This document shows positions 24,241 to 32,803 of a DNA stretch of 41,072 nt, piece by piece. The position numbers and the translations under genes were made by a program. Source of the DNA: Actinomycetes bacterium (GTDB taxonomy: Bacteria > Actinomycetota > Actinomycetes > Actinomycetales > Cellulomonadaceae); the NCBI GenBank assembly GCA_023428465.1, contig JAEYXM010000037.1, positions 1-41,072 of the forward strand. The letters are read 5' to 3'. Under the pieces are notes generated by a model. That model saw nothing but the letters and a program-made list of their open reading frames with translations, was not told the DNA's origin and made no database searches. How positions within the stretch are numbered: the stretch's first letter is position 1; the number at the start of each line of letters is the position of its first letter.

Positions 24241-25439
24241 CCGCGGCCACCGAGACCGTGACCGACGGCCGCGCGGGTGCGGCCCCGGAGCGCTACGTCT
24301 TCGTCCACGGCCTGCGTGGTATCGCCGCCCTGATCGTCGTGTGGTCGCACCTGAGCGGCTTCTGGCTCATGGAGACGGCGCGGACCTCGGTGCTGCAGGA
24401 CGCCTGGTCCCGGTGGGTGGTGCGCCCCTTCCACGTCTTCCAGAACGGCGGCCACCTCGGCGTCGTGCTCTTCTTCCTGATCAGTGGGTTCATCATCACC
24501 CACTCGTCACTGCGTGAGGACCGCCAGGCGTTCCTCGTGAAGCGTTCCTTCCGGATCTTCCCGCCGTTGTGCTTCGCGCTCGCCGTGTGCGCCGTCATGC
24601 TCGCCGTCGCGACACGCACCGGGACGGTGCTCCACGGAGTGCGGGACCCGGGCGCGACGAGCTGGGCCCTCGGGGCCTTCGTCCTCGACGGGTTCGTCCC
24701 GGAGGGACGCGTGCTCGAAGTCACGTGGACCCTCGTCATCGAGCTGGTCTTCTACACGATGACGTTCGCCCTGATCCCGCTGTCGCGGACGGCACCCCTG
24801 CGTGCCACGTGGATCATGACGGGCGCATGGGCGGTGCTCACGGTCCTCTTCATGGAGATCCCAGCGCTCGCGACGACCGCCAACGCGTTCACCCCGGTCT
24901 ACGTCGGCTTCCTCCTCGTGGGACGGCTCACCTACCTTGCCCACCGCGGGCTCGCCCGTCGCTCGGAGGCGCTCGTCCTCGGCGTGCTCGTGCTGGCCGC
25001 CTACGCCACGTTCCAGGAGACGCTCCAGCCCGGCTTCCTGCTCACCCCCGGTGGGTGGTCGGGGGTGGAGCCGGCCCTGACCTACGTCTATGCGCTGGTG
25101 GCGTTCTTCGCGCTGATGCTCGCTGCACCCCGGCACCTCGTGGCGCCGCTGCGGTTCCTCGGGGACGTGAGCTACTCCCTCTACCTCCTCCACATCCCCG
25201 TCGGCATCACGGTCCTCAACCTCCTCGCAGTCCGGGACGTCCCGGACTCGATCAGCACCGTGGTCGCCATCGCGGCCTCCCTCGCCGCGTCGGCTCTCGC
25301 CTACCGTCTCGTGGAGGTGCCCGCCCAGAACGCGGGACGCGCACTCCTGCGTCGCCGGACCTCCGGCACCCCGCGGGCCGGCGGCGGCACTCCTCGCGTA
25401 CGGGTCACGGCCGGGACGGACGGCAGCGCGAACGGATGA
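24237..25439 (+). CDS. Acyltransferase-3 family membrane O-acyltransferase (second)
   Basis: A protein of 400 residues with about ten helices. HGLRGIAALIVVWSHLSGFW carries the family Arg and His, FFLISGFIITHSSLR the second block and VKRSFRIFPPL the third. The soluble C-terminal tail is basic and Gly/Thr-rich. The GTG start overlaps the micro-ORF stop, and its stop overlaps the next ATG (ATGA). The sequence differs enough from both neighbours to suggest a different substrate or site rather than a fresh duplication. Confidence 0.87.
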   Translation: MTAATETVTDGRAGAAPERYVFVHGLRGIAALIVVWSHLSGFWLMETARTSVLQDAWSRWVVRPFHVFQNGGHLGVVLFFLISGFIITHSSLREDRQAFLVKRSFRIFPPLCFALAVCAVMLAVATRTGTVLHGVRDPGATSWALGAFVLDGFVPEGRVLEVTWTLVIELVFYTMTFALIPLSRTAPLRATWIMTGAWAVLTVLFMEIPALATTANAFTPVYVGFLLVGRLTYLAHRGLARRSEALVLGVLVLAAYATFQETLQPGFLLTPGGWSGVEPALTYVYALVAFFALMLAAPRHLVAPLRFLGDVSYSLYLLHIPVGITVLNLLAVRDVPDSISTVVAIAASLAASALAYRLVEVPAQNAGRALLRRRTSGTPRAGGGTPRVRVTAGTDGSANG

Positions 25440-27517
25440 CCGAGTCCCCCGACATGCAGGGCAGCCAGGCACCCGGGCACAGCCGGCCGCGGCGCAGCGA
25501 CGTGGAGGGCCTGCGGATCGTCGCTGTCGCCCTCGTGCTCGTCTACCACTACCTGGGCCTGGGGGTGTCTGGCGGTGTGGACGTCTTCCTCTTCATCTCC
25601 GGGTACTTCGTCCTCGGCGGGCTGGCCCGGCGCCTCGGACGCGGTGAGGGCATGGGCCTCCGGTCGTACTACCTGCGCACCGTCCGGCGCCTCTTCCCCG
25701 CTGCGTGGCTCACCCTCGCCGTGGTCCTCTCGGTCGCCCTCGCGATCGCCTACCGCGGGCAGGCCCAGGATCTCATGCCCGCCTTCCGGGCATCGGTCCT
25801 CTACTTCGAGAACTGGTGGCTGGCCGACCGGGGAGTGGCCTACGGCGCGGCGTCGAGCGTCCTGAACCCGTTCCAGCACTTCTGGTCGCTCTCCGTCCAG
25901 GCTCAGGTCTTCCTGGTCGCACCCCTTGCGCTCATCCTCCTGGCCCCGGTCCGCTGGCGCAGACGCGAGCCCGTGTCGGCGAAGGCCCTCTCGACCCGCC
26001 TCGCCCTCGCCACTGTCGTGGGCCTCGGCGTTGCCACCGTCCTCGTCGGCCTCGACCAGACGGCCGCGTACTTCGACACCCGGGCCCGCGCCTGGCAGTT
26101 CCTCGGGGGCGCCGCCCTCGCCTTGCTCCCGGGACGCATCCACCTCCCACACTTGGCGCGGGTGATCATCGGATGGTTCGGCCTCGCGGCCCTCGTCACG
26201 GGCGGGCTCCTCGTCGACGGGCTGACGACGTTCCCCGGCCCGTGGGCGCTGGTGCCGCTCGGTGCTGCGGCTGCGGTGCTCATCACCGGCGATGCAACGC
26301 CGGCCCGGCACACCGTCGGGCGGTTCCTCGCGCACCGGTCACTCGCGTCGAACGGCAAGTACGCGTACGGCCTGTACCTGTGGCACTGGCCGGTCATGTC
26401 CCTCTACCTGTCGGCAACGGGCCGGGACTCGCTCGACCTCCTCTCCGGTCTCGCCGCGGCCGCCCTGTCGATGCTCCTCGCCGTCGTGACCTATCACGTC
26501 GTCGAGGCGCCCCTGCGGGTCGGCCGCCGGCCGCTGCTGGCCGCGGTGGTGGCGTCCGCCCTGGCCGCGTCGGCGGTCGTCGGTGTGGTCACCGTCCGCT
26601 CCGAACGGCGTTGGGTGGAGCAGATGACCGCACTGGCGGACGGTGCCGAGCTGAGCACCTACCCCGGGATGATGGCTGCGTACCGACCCGACGCGTACCC
26701 GGTGCCGGAGGGCGTGGTCCCCATCCCGCGCCCGCATGCTCCCGTCGTGGGCGAGGAGGGCACCCCTGTCGGTTGCCAGGTCGTCGGCAACGAAGACGTC
26801 TGGTGCATGTTCGGCAACACGACGGGGCCGGACGACGCGCAGTACGACGTGGCCCTGATCGGGGGGTCCCACTCCGGGACCTGGCACGGCGCGTTGTCGC
26901 GCACGGCGGACGACACCGACGTCCGTCTCACCAGCTACATCCGGGCGGGCTGCCCGTTCCTCCTGACCCCAGTGACGGACGTCGCCGACTACTACAACCC
27001 CGACTGGGCGCCCGGCTGCGACCGCTGGAACGAGCTGCTCCTCGAGACCCTCCTCGAGGACCCCCCCGACCTCGTGGTGACGACCTACTCGCGCCCCTTC
27101 GGCCCGCACGGCGAGGTCGAGTGGGTGCCCCAGGAGTACGTCGACGCCTGGGCGGAGCTCGGTCGTCACGCCATCCCCGTCCTCGCCATCAGGGCCAACG
27201 CACAGCTCCCGTCGCAGACCTCCGTCTGCGACGGCGGCGACGAGGTGTGCTCCTACCCGCGCAGAGAGATCTACGGCGACGACACCGAGGTGCTGCGCAA
27301 CGCCCTTCCGGACAACGTCACCGTGCTGGACCTCACCCACCTGGCGTGCTCCGACGGCATCTGCCCGACGGTCGTCGGGAACGTGCGCGTCTACGCCGAT
27401 CAGACCCACCTGACGGCGGCGTGGGCCAAGACCGGATGGCCGATCATCGGGTCGGTGACCGAGGCGCTCCTCAGGGACGACGGCCGGCGTGGCGGCGTCG
27501 TCTCCGTCGGCCGCTAG
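25436..27517 (+). CDS. OafA-like acyltransferase-3 with C-terminal SGNH domain (third)
   Basis: A 693-residue protein. The membrane half starts with DVEGLRIVAVALVLVYHYLG (family Arg and His) and VFLFISGYFVLGG. YGLYLWHWPVMSLYL ends the helical part. From about residue 400 an extracellular SGNH domain follows: ALIGGSHSGTWHG near 475 has the block-I Ser, and DQTHLTAAW near 655 gives the Asp-x2-His pair. This is the OafA/OatA-type arrangement in which the membrane part passes the acyl group to the outer SGNH domain (known in relatives). Cysteines in the linker and SGNH domain may form disulphides. Last of the coupled trio, convergent with the next gene. Confidence 0.88.
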   Translation: MTESPDMQGSQAPGHSRPRRSDVEGLRIVAVALVLVYHYLGLGVSGGVDVFLFISGYFVLGGLARRLGRGEGMGLRSYYLRTVRRLFPAAWLTLAVVLSVALAIAYRGQAQDLMPAFRASVLYFENWWLADRGVAYGAASSVLNPFQHFWSLSVQAQVFLVAPLALILLAPVRWRRREPVSAKALSTRLALATVVGLGVATVLVGLDQTAAYFDTRARAWQFLGGAALALLPGRIHLPHLARVIIGWFGLAALVTGGLLVDGLTTFPGPWALVPLGAAAAVLITGDATPARHTVGRFLAHRSLASNGKYAYGLYLWHWPVMSLYLSATGRDSLDLLSGLAAAALSMLLAVVTYHVVEAPLRVGRRPLLAAVVASALAASAVVGVVTVRSERRWVEQMTALADGAELSTYPGMMAAYRPDAYPVPEGVVPIPRPHAPVVGEEGTPVGCQVVGNEDVWCMFGNTTGPDDAQYDVALIGGSHSGTWHGALSRTADDTDVRLTSYIRAGCPFLLTPVTDVADYYNPDWAPGCDRWNELLLETLLEDPPDLVVTTYSRPFGPHGEVEWVPQEYVDAWAELGRHAIPVLAIRANAQLPSQTSVCDGGDEVCSYPRREIYGDDTEVLRNALPDNVTVLDLTHLACSDGICPTVVGNVRVYADQTHLTAAWAKTGWPIIGSVTEALLRDDGRRGGVVSVGR

Positions 27518-27553
27518 GCCAGGCCCCCCGGGGTGGGCGCCGCCGGCCCCTGC

Positions 27554-29425
27554 TCAGCCGCGGCGCAAGAACCTCGTCATCCGCCACGAGCGCGACTCAC
27601 GCAGGCGCGCTGCCGCGTGCGCGAGCTCACGGTCGGGCAGGTCGACGAAGGAGCTGAGACGGATGCGCGAACCCCGACGCCAGAGCGTGTGAGGCAGGCG
27701 CAGGATCGCGCTCGCGCGCCACGACCGGGACTCGAGGATCTCCGCGAGGTCGCGCAGCAGGGCGGCCCGCACGGGGCTCCAGCCTTCTGGCGTGCCTGAC
27801 CTCAACCCCGCCAGCTCGGCAGCCACGCCGTCGCAGGCGGCCTTGGCGGCATCCCTCTCTGCCATCAGCGCCCGGATGCGCCCCACCGAGCCCTCAGGCA
27901 GGAGTACGGGCTGGGAGTCCAGCTTGCCGACGATCCGCCCGAGGTTGCGGTCCCACTCGTCCTGGGCGTGAACGGTCCGCGACGACTCGGCGCGCGTCCA
28001 CCAGTGGTAGATGCAGGTGATCTCAGGGCTGGACGCCACGCCGACGCGCAGGGCGGCGCGCATGATGAAGTCCCAGTCCTCGGTCGTCGTGAGCTCGCTG
28101 TCGAACCGCATGCCGAGGTCATGGAAGACCCCGCGCGGGAAGGCGATCGCGGTGTTCGGGGTGAAGTTCTGCCGGAGGTGGTCGATGATGTCGAACTCTG
28201 ACGGGTAGATCTTGCGGATCGCCCCGACCGCGCGGATCCCCGGCCGGTCGGCGACGTCGCTCTCCTCGATCTCCTGGAGCACGGATACGGTGCGCAGGAG
28301 GCGGCCCGGGGCACGCTCGGAGAGCTGGTGGAACACCTCGACCCAGTGGGCGAACGGCACGTCGTCGTCGTCCAGGATCGCGATGTACTCGCCCGACGCC
28401 TCCGCGAAGCCGGCGTTGAGCGGCGCCACCCGGTTGCCGTGCTCGACCTTCACGTACCGGACACGCCGCCGCAGACTCTCCGGCACGTCCTCGATGACCC
28501 TCTCGACGCTCACCTGCTGGTCCACCGAGAGCAGATGGCCCATCACCAGGACCTCGAAGTCGGTGTCCGTCTGGCCGGCCAGGCACGTGAGTGCCTCCTG
28601 CAGGCAGTGGAGCCGCCTCCCCTGCGTCCGTACGACGACGGACAGGAAGGGCCGCGCCACCTCACGCTCTTCCACGTATCCCGGAGAGGCCAGGGCGGGG
28701 CCCGCCGCGAGGGCCCACACGAACTGGTTGACGTTGTCGTCAGGAGCGCTCTCCGCCCGAGCCGACCGCAGGAGTTGGTGAAGCGTGGTTCCCGACGCCA
28801 ACGCCGGATGGCTCGACGGGAAGTGCTGGTCGCTGCGCTCCTGCTCGACGTCGTTGCGACCGGCACGGTAGAGGCCTGCGCAGGCGAGGTCACGCTCGAG
28901 CGACCGGCCGGTGAAGAAGCGCACGTGCGTGGTGTCGAGCAGCCCGGTGGCGGTGTAGTCCCAGGCACCGAAGGCCAGCTTGAAGCCGACGTCCCGGTGC
29001 GCCACGTTGGGCACGCTGATGACGAGCGCCGCCTCGTGGTCGATGGCGAGCCGCCGCAGGGCGCGCAGTGTCTCGGCGCCTCGGGGAAGGTGCTCGAGGA
29101 CGTCCAGCATGGTGATCGAGGCGATCCGGCGCCCGCCGACGACGGCGAGCAGAGCCGCCACGGTCTCCCCCTCACCGCCGAGCTCCAGCACGTGCGCCTC
29201 GTGCCCCGCGTCCCGGAGTGCCTGCACGGAGTCGGGGTCGGCGTCCACACCGACGTACGACAGGGGTGCCTGCTCCGTCAGGGGCCCCGCGATCGCGCCG
29301 TACCCACACCCGACGTCGAGGTGGACCGCCCCGGCGAGGTCACCGGCGGGCAGCCGGTCGAGCAGCAGCCGCAGCGCGTGCCCGTACACGTTGTCCGGTG
29401 CGAACGCGTTCTCGTAGGCGCTCAT
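27554..29425 (-). CDS. Methyltransferase-GT2 fusion glycosyltransferase
   Basis: A 623-residue protein. Residues ~30-190 are a class I methyltransferase (VHLDVGCGYG, 34-43; SITMLDVLEHLPRG; ISVPNVAHRD). A linker (~195-255) leads to a GT-A domain: PFLSVVVRTQGRRLHC (259-274), ILDDDDVPFAHW (350-361) and TTEDWDFIMR. The C-terminus contains two copies of an ESRSWR motif followed by a basic helix (ILESRSWRASAILR and LRESRSWRMTRFLRR), a feature seen at the ends of many surface-glycan transferases. It may add a sugar and methylate it, comparable in principle to WsaE (inference). The ATG overlaps the stop of the upstream GT2 (ATGA). The GT2 part and linker are duplicated in the 30550-31776 gene. Confidence 0.85.
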   Translation of the reverse strand: MSAYENAFAPDNVYGHALRLLLDRLPAGDLAGAVHLDVGCGYGAIAGPLTEQAPLSYVGVDADPDSVQALRDAGHEAHVLELGGEGETVAALLAVVGGRRIASITMLDVLEHLPRGAETLRALRRLAIDHEAALVISVPNVAHRDVGFKLAFGAWDYTATGLLDTTHVRFFTGRSLERDLACAGLYRAGRNDVEQERSDQHFPSSHPALASGTTLHQLLRSARAESAPDDNVNQFVWALAAGPALASPGYVEEREVARPFLSVVVRTQGRRLHCLQEALTCLAGQTDTDFEVLVMGHLLSVDQQVSVERVIEDVPESLRRRVRYVKVEHGNRVAPLNAGFAEASGEYIAILDDDDVPFAHWVEVFHQLSERAPGRLLRTVSVLQEIEESDVADRPGIRAVGAIRKIYPSEFDIIDHLRQNFTPNTAIAFPRGVFHDLGMRFDSELTTTEDWDFIMRAALRVGVASSPEITCIYHWWTRAESSRTVHAQDEWDRNLGRIVGKLDSQPVLLPEGSVGRIRALMAERDAAKAACDGVAAELAGLRSGTPEGWSPVRAALLRDLAEILESRSWRASAILRLPHTLWRRGSRIRLSSFVDLPDRELAHAAARLRESRSWRMTRFLRRG

Positions 29426-30387
29426 GCCTGCACCTCGAACCTGTGCGGGGCGTAGAACCCGTCCTCGAAGAAGCCGATGCGGTGCTCCGGGTCGATGGGC
29501 TCGGGCAGCGTCCCGGCCTCCACCCGCGCGCGGAACGCCAGCGCGGCCCGGCGGTGGTCCTCGCCGCCGTCGACGTCGAACGAGGAGAGGATCCGCTCGA
29601 CGAGCTCGGGCCTGGACCACTTGTGCGCCAGCATCAGGGCCGCCTCGGCGGAGAAGTACCGCTCGGCGGTCGTGGCCTGCCAGGCACCGTCGGTCCGGAG
29701 GCGCTTGTCATGCATGACGGTGGCAGCGGGCTGGTACACGACCCGCAGGCCGAGCAGGCGGACGCGCCACGAGATGTCGACGTCGTCGCAGTAGAGGAAG
29801 AAGGAGTCCGCGTCGAAACCCCCGAGCTCCCGGAAGACCGCCGCCGGTGTCATCGCGCACGCTGTCGCGGCCCAGGACGTGTCTCCCGTGACCGGGTCGT
29901 AGTCCTTCGGGTGCTCGATCGGCATCTGCTTGGCCTCCACCATCCCGACGCCGGTGCGCCGGAAGGGCTCGATCATGCGCTCGAGCAGCCGGGGGGTGAC
30001 GACGACGTCCGGGTTCATGATCAGGATCAGGTCGCCGTCACACTCCTCGGCGAGCGTGTTGTGCGCCCGGGCGGAGCCGAGGTTCCCGCCGAACCAGGTG
30101 TAGCGGAAGTCGAGGATCCACCCGAAGCGCTCGCGCAGCCGCTCGACGTCCTCGTCCTCCAGGCACCGGCCGGGAGAGCAGTCCCCCCAGCGGACGGCCA
30201 CGCGGGAGCACGCGCCGTCCTCCATGACGGCCAGCTCCGCCGACCTCGCGAGCGCTTCGAGGGACCGCTCCAGGGAGGCGAGCTCCGTGTGGTAGAGCAC
30301 GGACTGGACCCACACGGCCGGTCGCTCGGCGCCGACGAATGGCGTCGATGCCGCCCAGGTACCGCCACTGGTCTTGCGCTCCGCCAC
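29422..30387 (-). CDS. GT2 glycosyltransferase, second copy of the duplicated module
   Basis: A 321-residue GT-A enzyme. VWVQSVLYHTELASLERSL near the start, FGGNLGSARAHN, LILIMNPDVVVTP (Asn-Pro-Asp in place of the DxD), then HPKDYDPVTGDTSWAATACA and FFLYCDDVDISWR. The order resembles rhamnosyl/galactofuranosyl-type GT2s. GTG 30387 has GGAG six bases upstream. It is paralogous to the 31794-32774 product over its whole length. A 162-bp gap separates it from the gene upstream, with a TAGGCT hexamer in it, so it may have its own promoter. Confidence 0.85.
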   Translation of the reverse strand: MAERKTSGGTWAASTPFVGAERPAVWVQSVLYHTELASLERSLEALARSAELAVMEDGACSRVAVRWGDCSPGRCLEDEDVERLRERFGWILDFRYTWFGGNLGSARAHNTLAEECDGDLILIMNPDVVVTPRLLERMIEPFRRTGVGMVEAKQMPIEHPKDYDPVTGDTSWAATACAMTPAAVFRELGGFDADSFFLYCDDVDISWRVRLLGLRVVYQPAATVMHDKRLRTDGAWQATTAERYFSAEAALMLAHKWSRPELVERILSSFDVDGGEDHRRAALAFRARVEAGTLPEPIDPEHRIGFFEDGFYAPHRFEVQA

Positions 30388-30471
30388 GCCACGCTCCGCT
30401 TCCGCCGCACCCTGCGACGCCGTCCTGACAGCCAGGTGCGATCGCCCCTGGGGGTCCGAAGGGCCCGTGGA

Positions 30472-30477
30472 AGCCTA
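30472..30477 (-). promoter_or_regulatory. Candidate -10 (TAGGCT) inside the GT operon
   Basis: TAGGCT on the minus strand, 84 nt before GTG 30387, in the only sizeable gap (30388-30549) of this operon. A perfect 12-bp palindrome, GACGGGCCCGTC (30538-30549), follows the upstream stop codon and could form part of a terminator hairpin without a U-run. Confidence 0.3.
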
Positions 30478-30549
30478 GCGTGAGAGGCTCGCTCGCACGG
30501 CGGACGCACGGGACCCGCGGGCGGGGTCGCCGTCCACGACGGGCCCGTC

Positions 30550-31776
30550 TCAGCGGCGCAGGAACCGCGTCCACCGCCACGATCGCGACGACTCGAGATC
30601 CTCGATCACGGCGAGCAGTCGCGGCAGCGACAGGAGCGCGTAGTCCGACGCCCGGACAGGCCTGCCGCCGAGCAGGCGGCCCGCGAACCGGATCGGAGCC
30701 GCCACCTTCCAGGAGCGCGACTCGAGGATCGTGAGGATGCGCAGGAGCGCCTGGTACCGGTCGTCGGAGACCACACCCTGCCGGAACTCGTCCCTCTCCC
30801 GCAGCAGGGTACGGATGCGACGCGTCGACCCCGGGGGAAACAGGACGGGTCGCTCGTCCATCCGTCGCACGATCTCCTCGAAGTTGTGCACCCACTCGTC
30901 CGGGGAGTGGTGGGTACGCGACGACGACGCGCCGTGCACCCACCAGCGGTACAGACAGGTGATCTCCGGGCGCGACGCGACCCCGCACACCGCCACCGTG
31001 CGCATGATGAAGTCCCAGTCCTCGGTGGTCGTCAGCGTCTCGTCGAACCTGATCCCGAGGTGGTGGAACGCACCCCGCGGGAAGGCGATCGCGGTGTTCG
31101 GCGTGAAGTTCTGCCGCAGGTGGTCCACGAAGTCGAACTCGGCCGGGTACGGGTCCTCCAGCGGTCCGGCGGCCCGCGGCGCTCTCTCGTCGAGCACCGT
31201 GCACTCCACGAAGTCCTGACGCAGGGCCACCGTCCTCAGGACTCGTCCGGGGGCCTCCTGCGCAAGCTCGCCGAACGTCTGCACCCAGTGCGCGAACGGG
31301 AGGTCGTCGTCGTCGAGGATCGCGATGTACCAACCCGTCGCCGCGGCGAAGCCCTCGTTCAGCGGGGCCGCCCGCTCTCCTCGATCGACGTGCAGCAGCC
31401 GGACCTGGTCACGGAGCCATCGCGGTGCCTCGTCGATCACCTGCTGCACGGCGTCCGTCGCCTGGTCGTCGAGTCGGTGGCCGACGACCAGGACCTCGAA
31501 GTCCGTGCTCGTCTGACCTGCCAGGCACGTGAGGACCTCGGTGAGGCAGTGCAGCCGGGCGCCCTGCGTCCGGGTCACGACCGACAGGAACGGCCGCGTG
31601 GACCCGCGGTCCTCCGCCTGCTCTGCGGCGGTCCTCGTCCCGGCCCGGAGCAGGTCCTCGTCGGTGCCGCCGGCGTGAGCGGCGCCCGCCCGGAGCTCCT
31701 GGAGGAAGTCGTGCAGGGACGTGCCCGGCTCCATGGCCGGGTGGTCGGCCGGCAGGCGCGGTCGGGGGTCGCTCAT
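30550..31776 (-). CDS. GT2 glycosyltransferase, methyltransferase-less copy of the fusion
   Basis: A 408-residue protein. The N-terminal ~45 residues (HPAMEPGTSLHDFLQELRA) match the linker of the 27554-29425 fusion (HPALASGTTLHQLLRSARA), and PFLSVVTRTQGARLHC, ILDDDDLPFAHW, HLRQNFTPNTAIAFPRG and TTTEDWDFIMR match its GT2 domain almost block by block. The methyltransferase domain is absent. The C-terminus again has two SRSW motifs (ILESRSWKVAAPIR and LESSRSWRWTRFLRR). ATG 31776 has GGAG six bases upstream. ATG 31791, 2 nt after the upstream stop, would add five residues and cannot be excluded. Confidence 0.85.
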   Translation of the reverse strand: MSDPRPRLPADHPAMEPGTSLHDFLQELRAGAAHAGGTDEDLLRAGTRTAAEQAEDRGSTRPFLSVVTRTQGARLHCLTEVLTCLAGQTSTDFEVLVVGHRLDDQATDAVQQVIDEAPRWLRDQVRLLHVDRGERAAPLNEGFAAATGWYIAILDDDDLPFAHWVQTFGELAQEAPGRVLRTVALRQDFVECTVLDERAPRAAGPLEDPYPAEFDFVDHLRQNFTPNTAIAFPRGAFHHLGIRFDETLTTTEDWDFIMRTVAVCGVASRPEITCLYRWWVHGASSSRTHHSPDEWVHNFEEIVRRMDERPVLFPPGSTRRIRTLLRERDEFRQGVVSDDRYQALLRILTILESRSWKVAAPIRFAGRLLGGRPVRASDYALLSLPRLLAVIEDLESSRSWRWTRFLRR

Positions 31777-31793
31777 CTCGGTCTCCGCCATGG

Positions 31794-32774
31794 TCAGATC
31801 ACGAAGCGGTGCGGTGCGAACCCGGAGCCGACGAAGGTGGCGACCCGGTGCTCAGGATCCACCTGGGGGACGAGCTCGCCCGCCGACCTGCGCCGTCGGA
31901 ACTCTGCCGCCGCCCGGCGGTAGTCCTCCTCCGGGGAGTCCTCGAAGTCTCGAAGCGCAGCCGCAAGCAGGTCGGGCCTCGACCACTTGTGCAGGAGCAG
32001 GAGCGCACCCTCGGCGGCGTAGTAGCTCTCGGCTGCGGACGGCAGCCAGGACGCGCCGGCGCCCAGCCTCTTGTCGTGGAACACGGCCGCGGCAGGTTGG
32101 TGCACCACACGCAGGCCGAGCCGGCGCACCGACCACGACAAGTCCACGTCGTCGCCGTAGAGGAAGAACGTGTCCGCGTCGAACCCTCCGACCTCGGCGA
32201 AGACGCTCGCGGGGACGACGGCGCACGCCGTGGACGCCCACGACGTCTCACCCGTCACGGGGTCGTAGTCCTTGGGGTGCTCGACGGGCAGCTGCTTCGC
32301 CTCCGTCATCCCCGTGTCCGGGTGTGCGAACGGCTCGACGAGCAGCCGGATCGTCCGGGGCGACACGACGACCTCGGGATTGAGCGTCAGGACGAACGAC
32401 GCCGTGCAGCCTTCCGCGAGGAGGTTGTGGCCGCGGGCCGAGCCGACGTTCGAGCCGAACCACCGGTAGGTCAGCGGGAACGCGGCGGCGAACCGCTGCG
32501 CGAGCCCTGCGACGTCGGCGTCGTCGAGGCAGCGCTCCTCGGACGCGTCACCCTGGTGAACCGTGAGCCGGACACGGCGCCCGTCCGGCAGGACCGCCTG
32601 CTCCGCGGCGGCCTCCAGTGCGGCGAGCGACCGCTCCACGGCCTCCGAATCGGTCCGGTAGAGCACCGACTGGACCTGGACCGTGACGTCGCCGTCGGGC
32701 AGGAAGGGTCCACGTCGTCCGCGAGGCGCCGCCCCGGCACGGCCGTCAGCGTCGCTCGGTCGATCCACCTTCAC
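31794..32774 (-). CDS. GT2 glycosyltransferase, first copy of the duplicated module
   Basis: A 326-residue protein. VQVQSVLYRTDSEAVERSL, FGSNVGSARGHN, LTLNPEVVVSP, HPKDYDPVTGETSWASTACA and FFLYGDDVDLSWS parallel the 29422-30387 product. Here the metal-site segment reads NPEV instead of NPDV. Three in-frame GTGs lie just after GGAGG (32783-32779). I take the one at 32774 (4-nt spacing); 32768 (10 nt) is possible. The first ~35 residues are Arg/Gly/Ala-rich and may be dispensable. A methylated or rhamnose-type acceptor is plausible, but the specificity is unknown. Confidence 0.83.
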   Translation of the reverse strand: MKVDRPSDADGRAGAAPRGRRGPFLPDGDVTVQVQSVLYRTDSEAVERSLAALEAAAEQAVLPDGRRVRLTVHQGDASEERCLDDADVAGLAQRFAAAFPLTYRWFGSNVGSARGHNLLAEGCTASFVLTLNPEVVVSPRTIRLLVEPFAHPDTGMTEAKQLPVEHPKDYDPVTGETSWASTACAVVPASVFAEVGGFDADTFFLYGDDVDLSWSVRRLGLRVVHQPAAAVFHDKRLGAGASWLPSAAESYYAAEGALLLLHKWSRPDLLAAALRDFEDSPEEDYRRAAAEFRRRRSAGELVPQVDPEHRVATFVGSGFAPHRFVI

Positions 32775-32803
32775 CACACCTCCGTGCCGATCGAGCTCCC
32801 GAC

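Noticed and set aside
27518..27553. GC-rich gap between convergent genes considered as a terminator
   Set aside because: Some CCCCGGGG symmetry but no clean stem-loop and no T-run on either strand.
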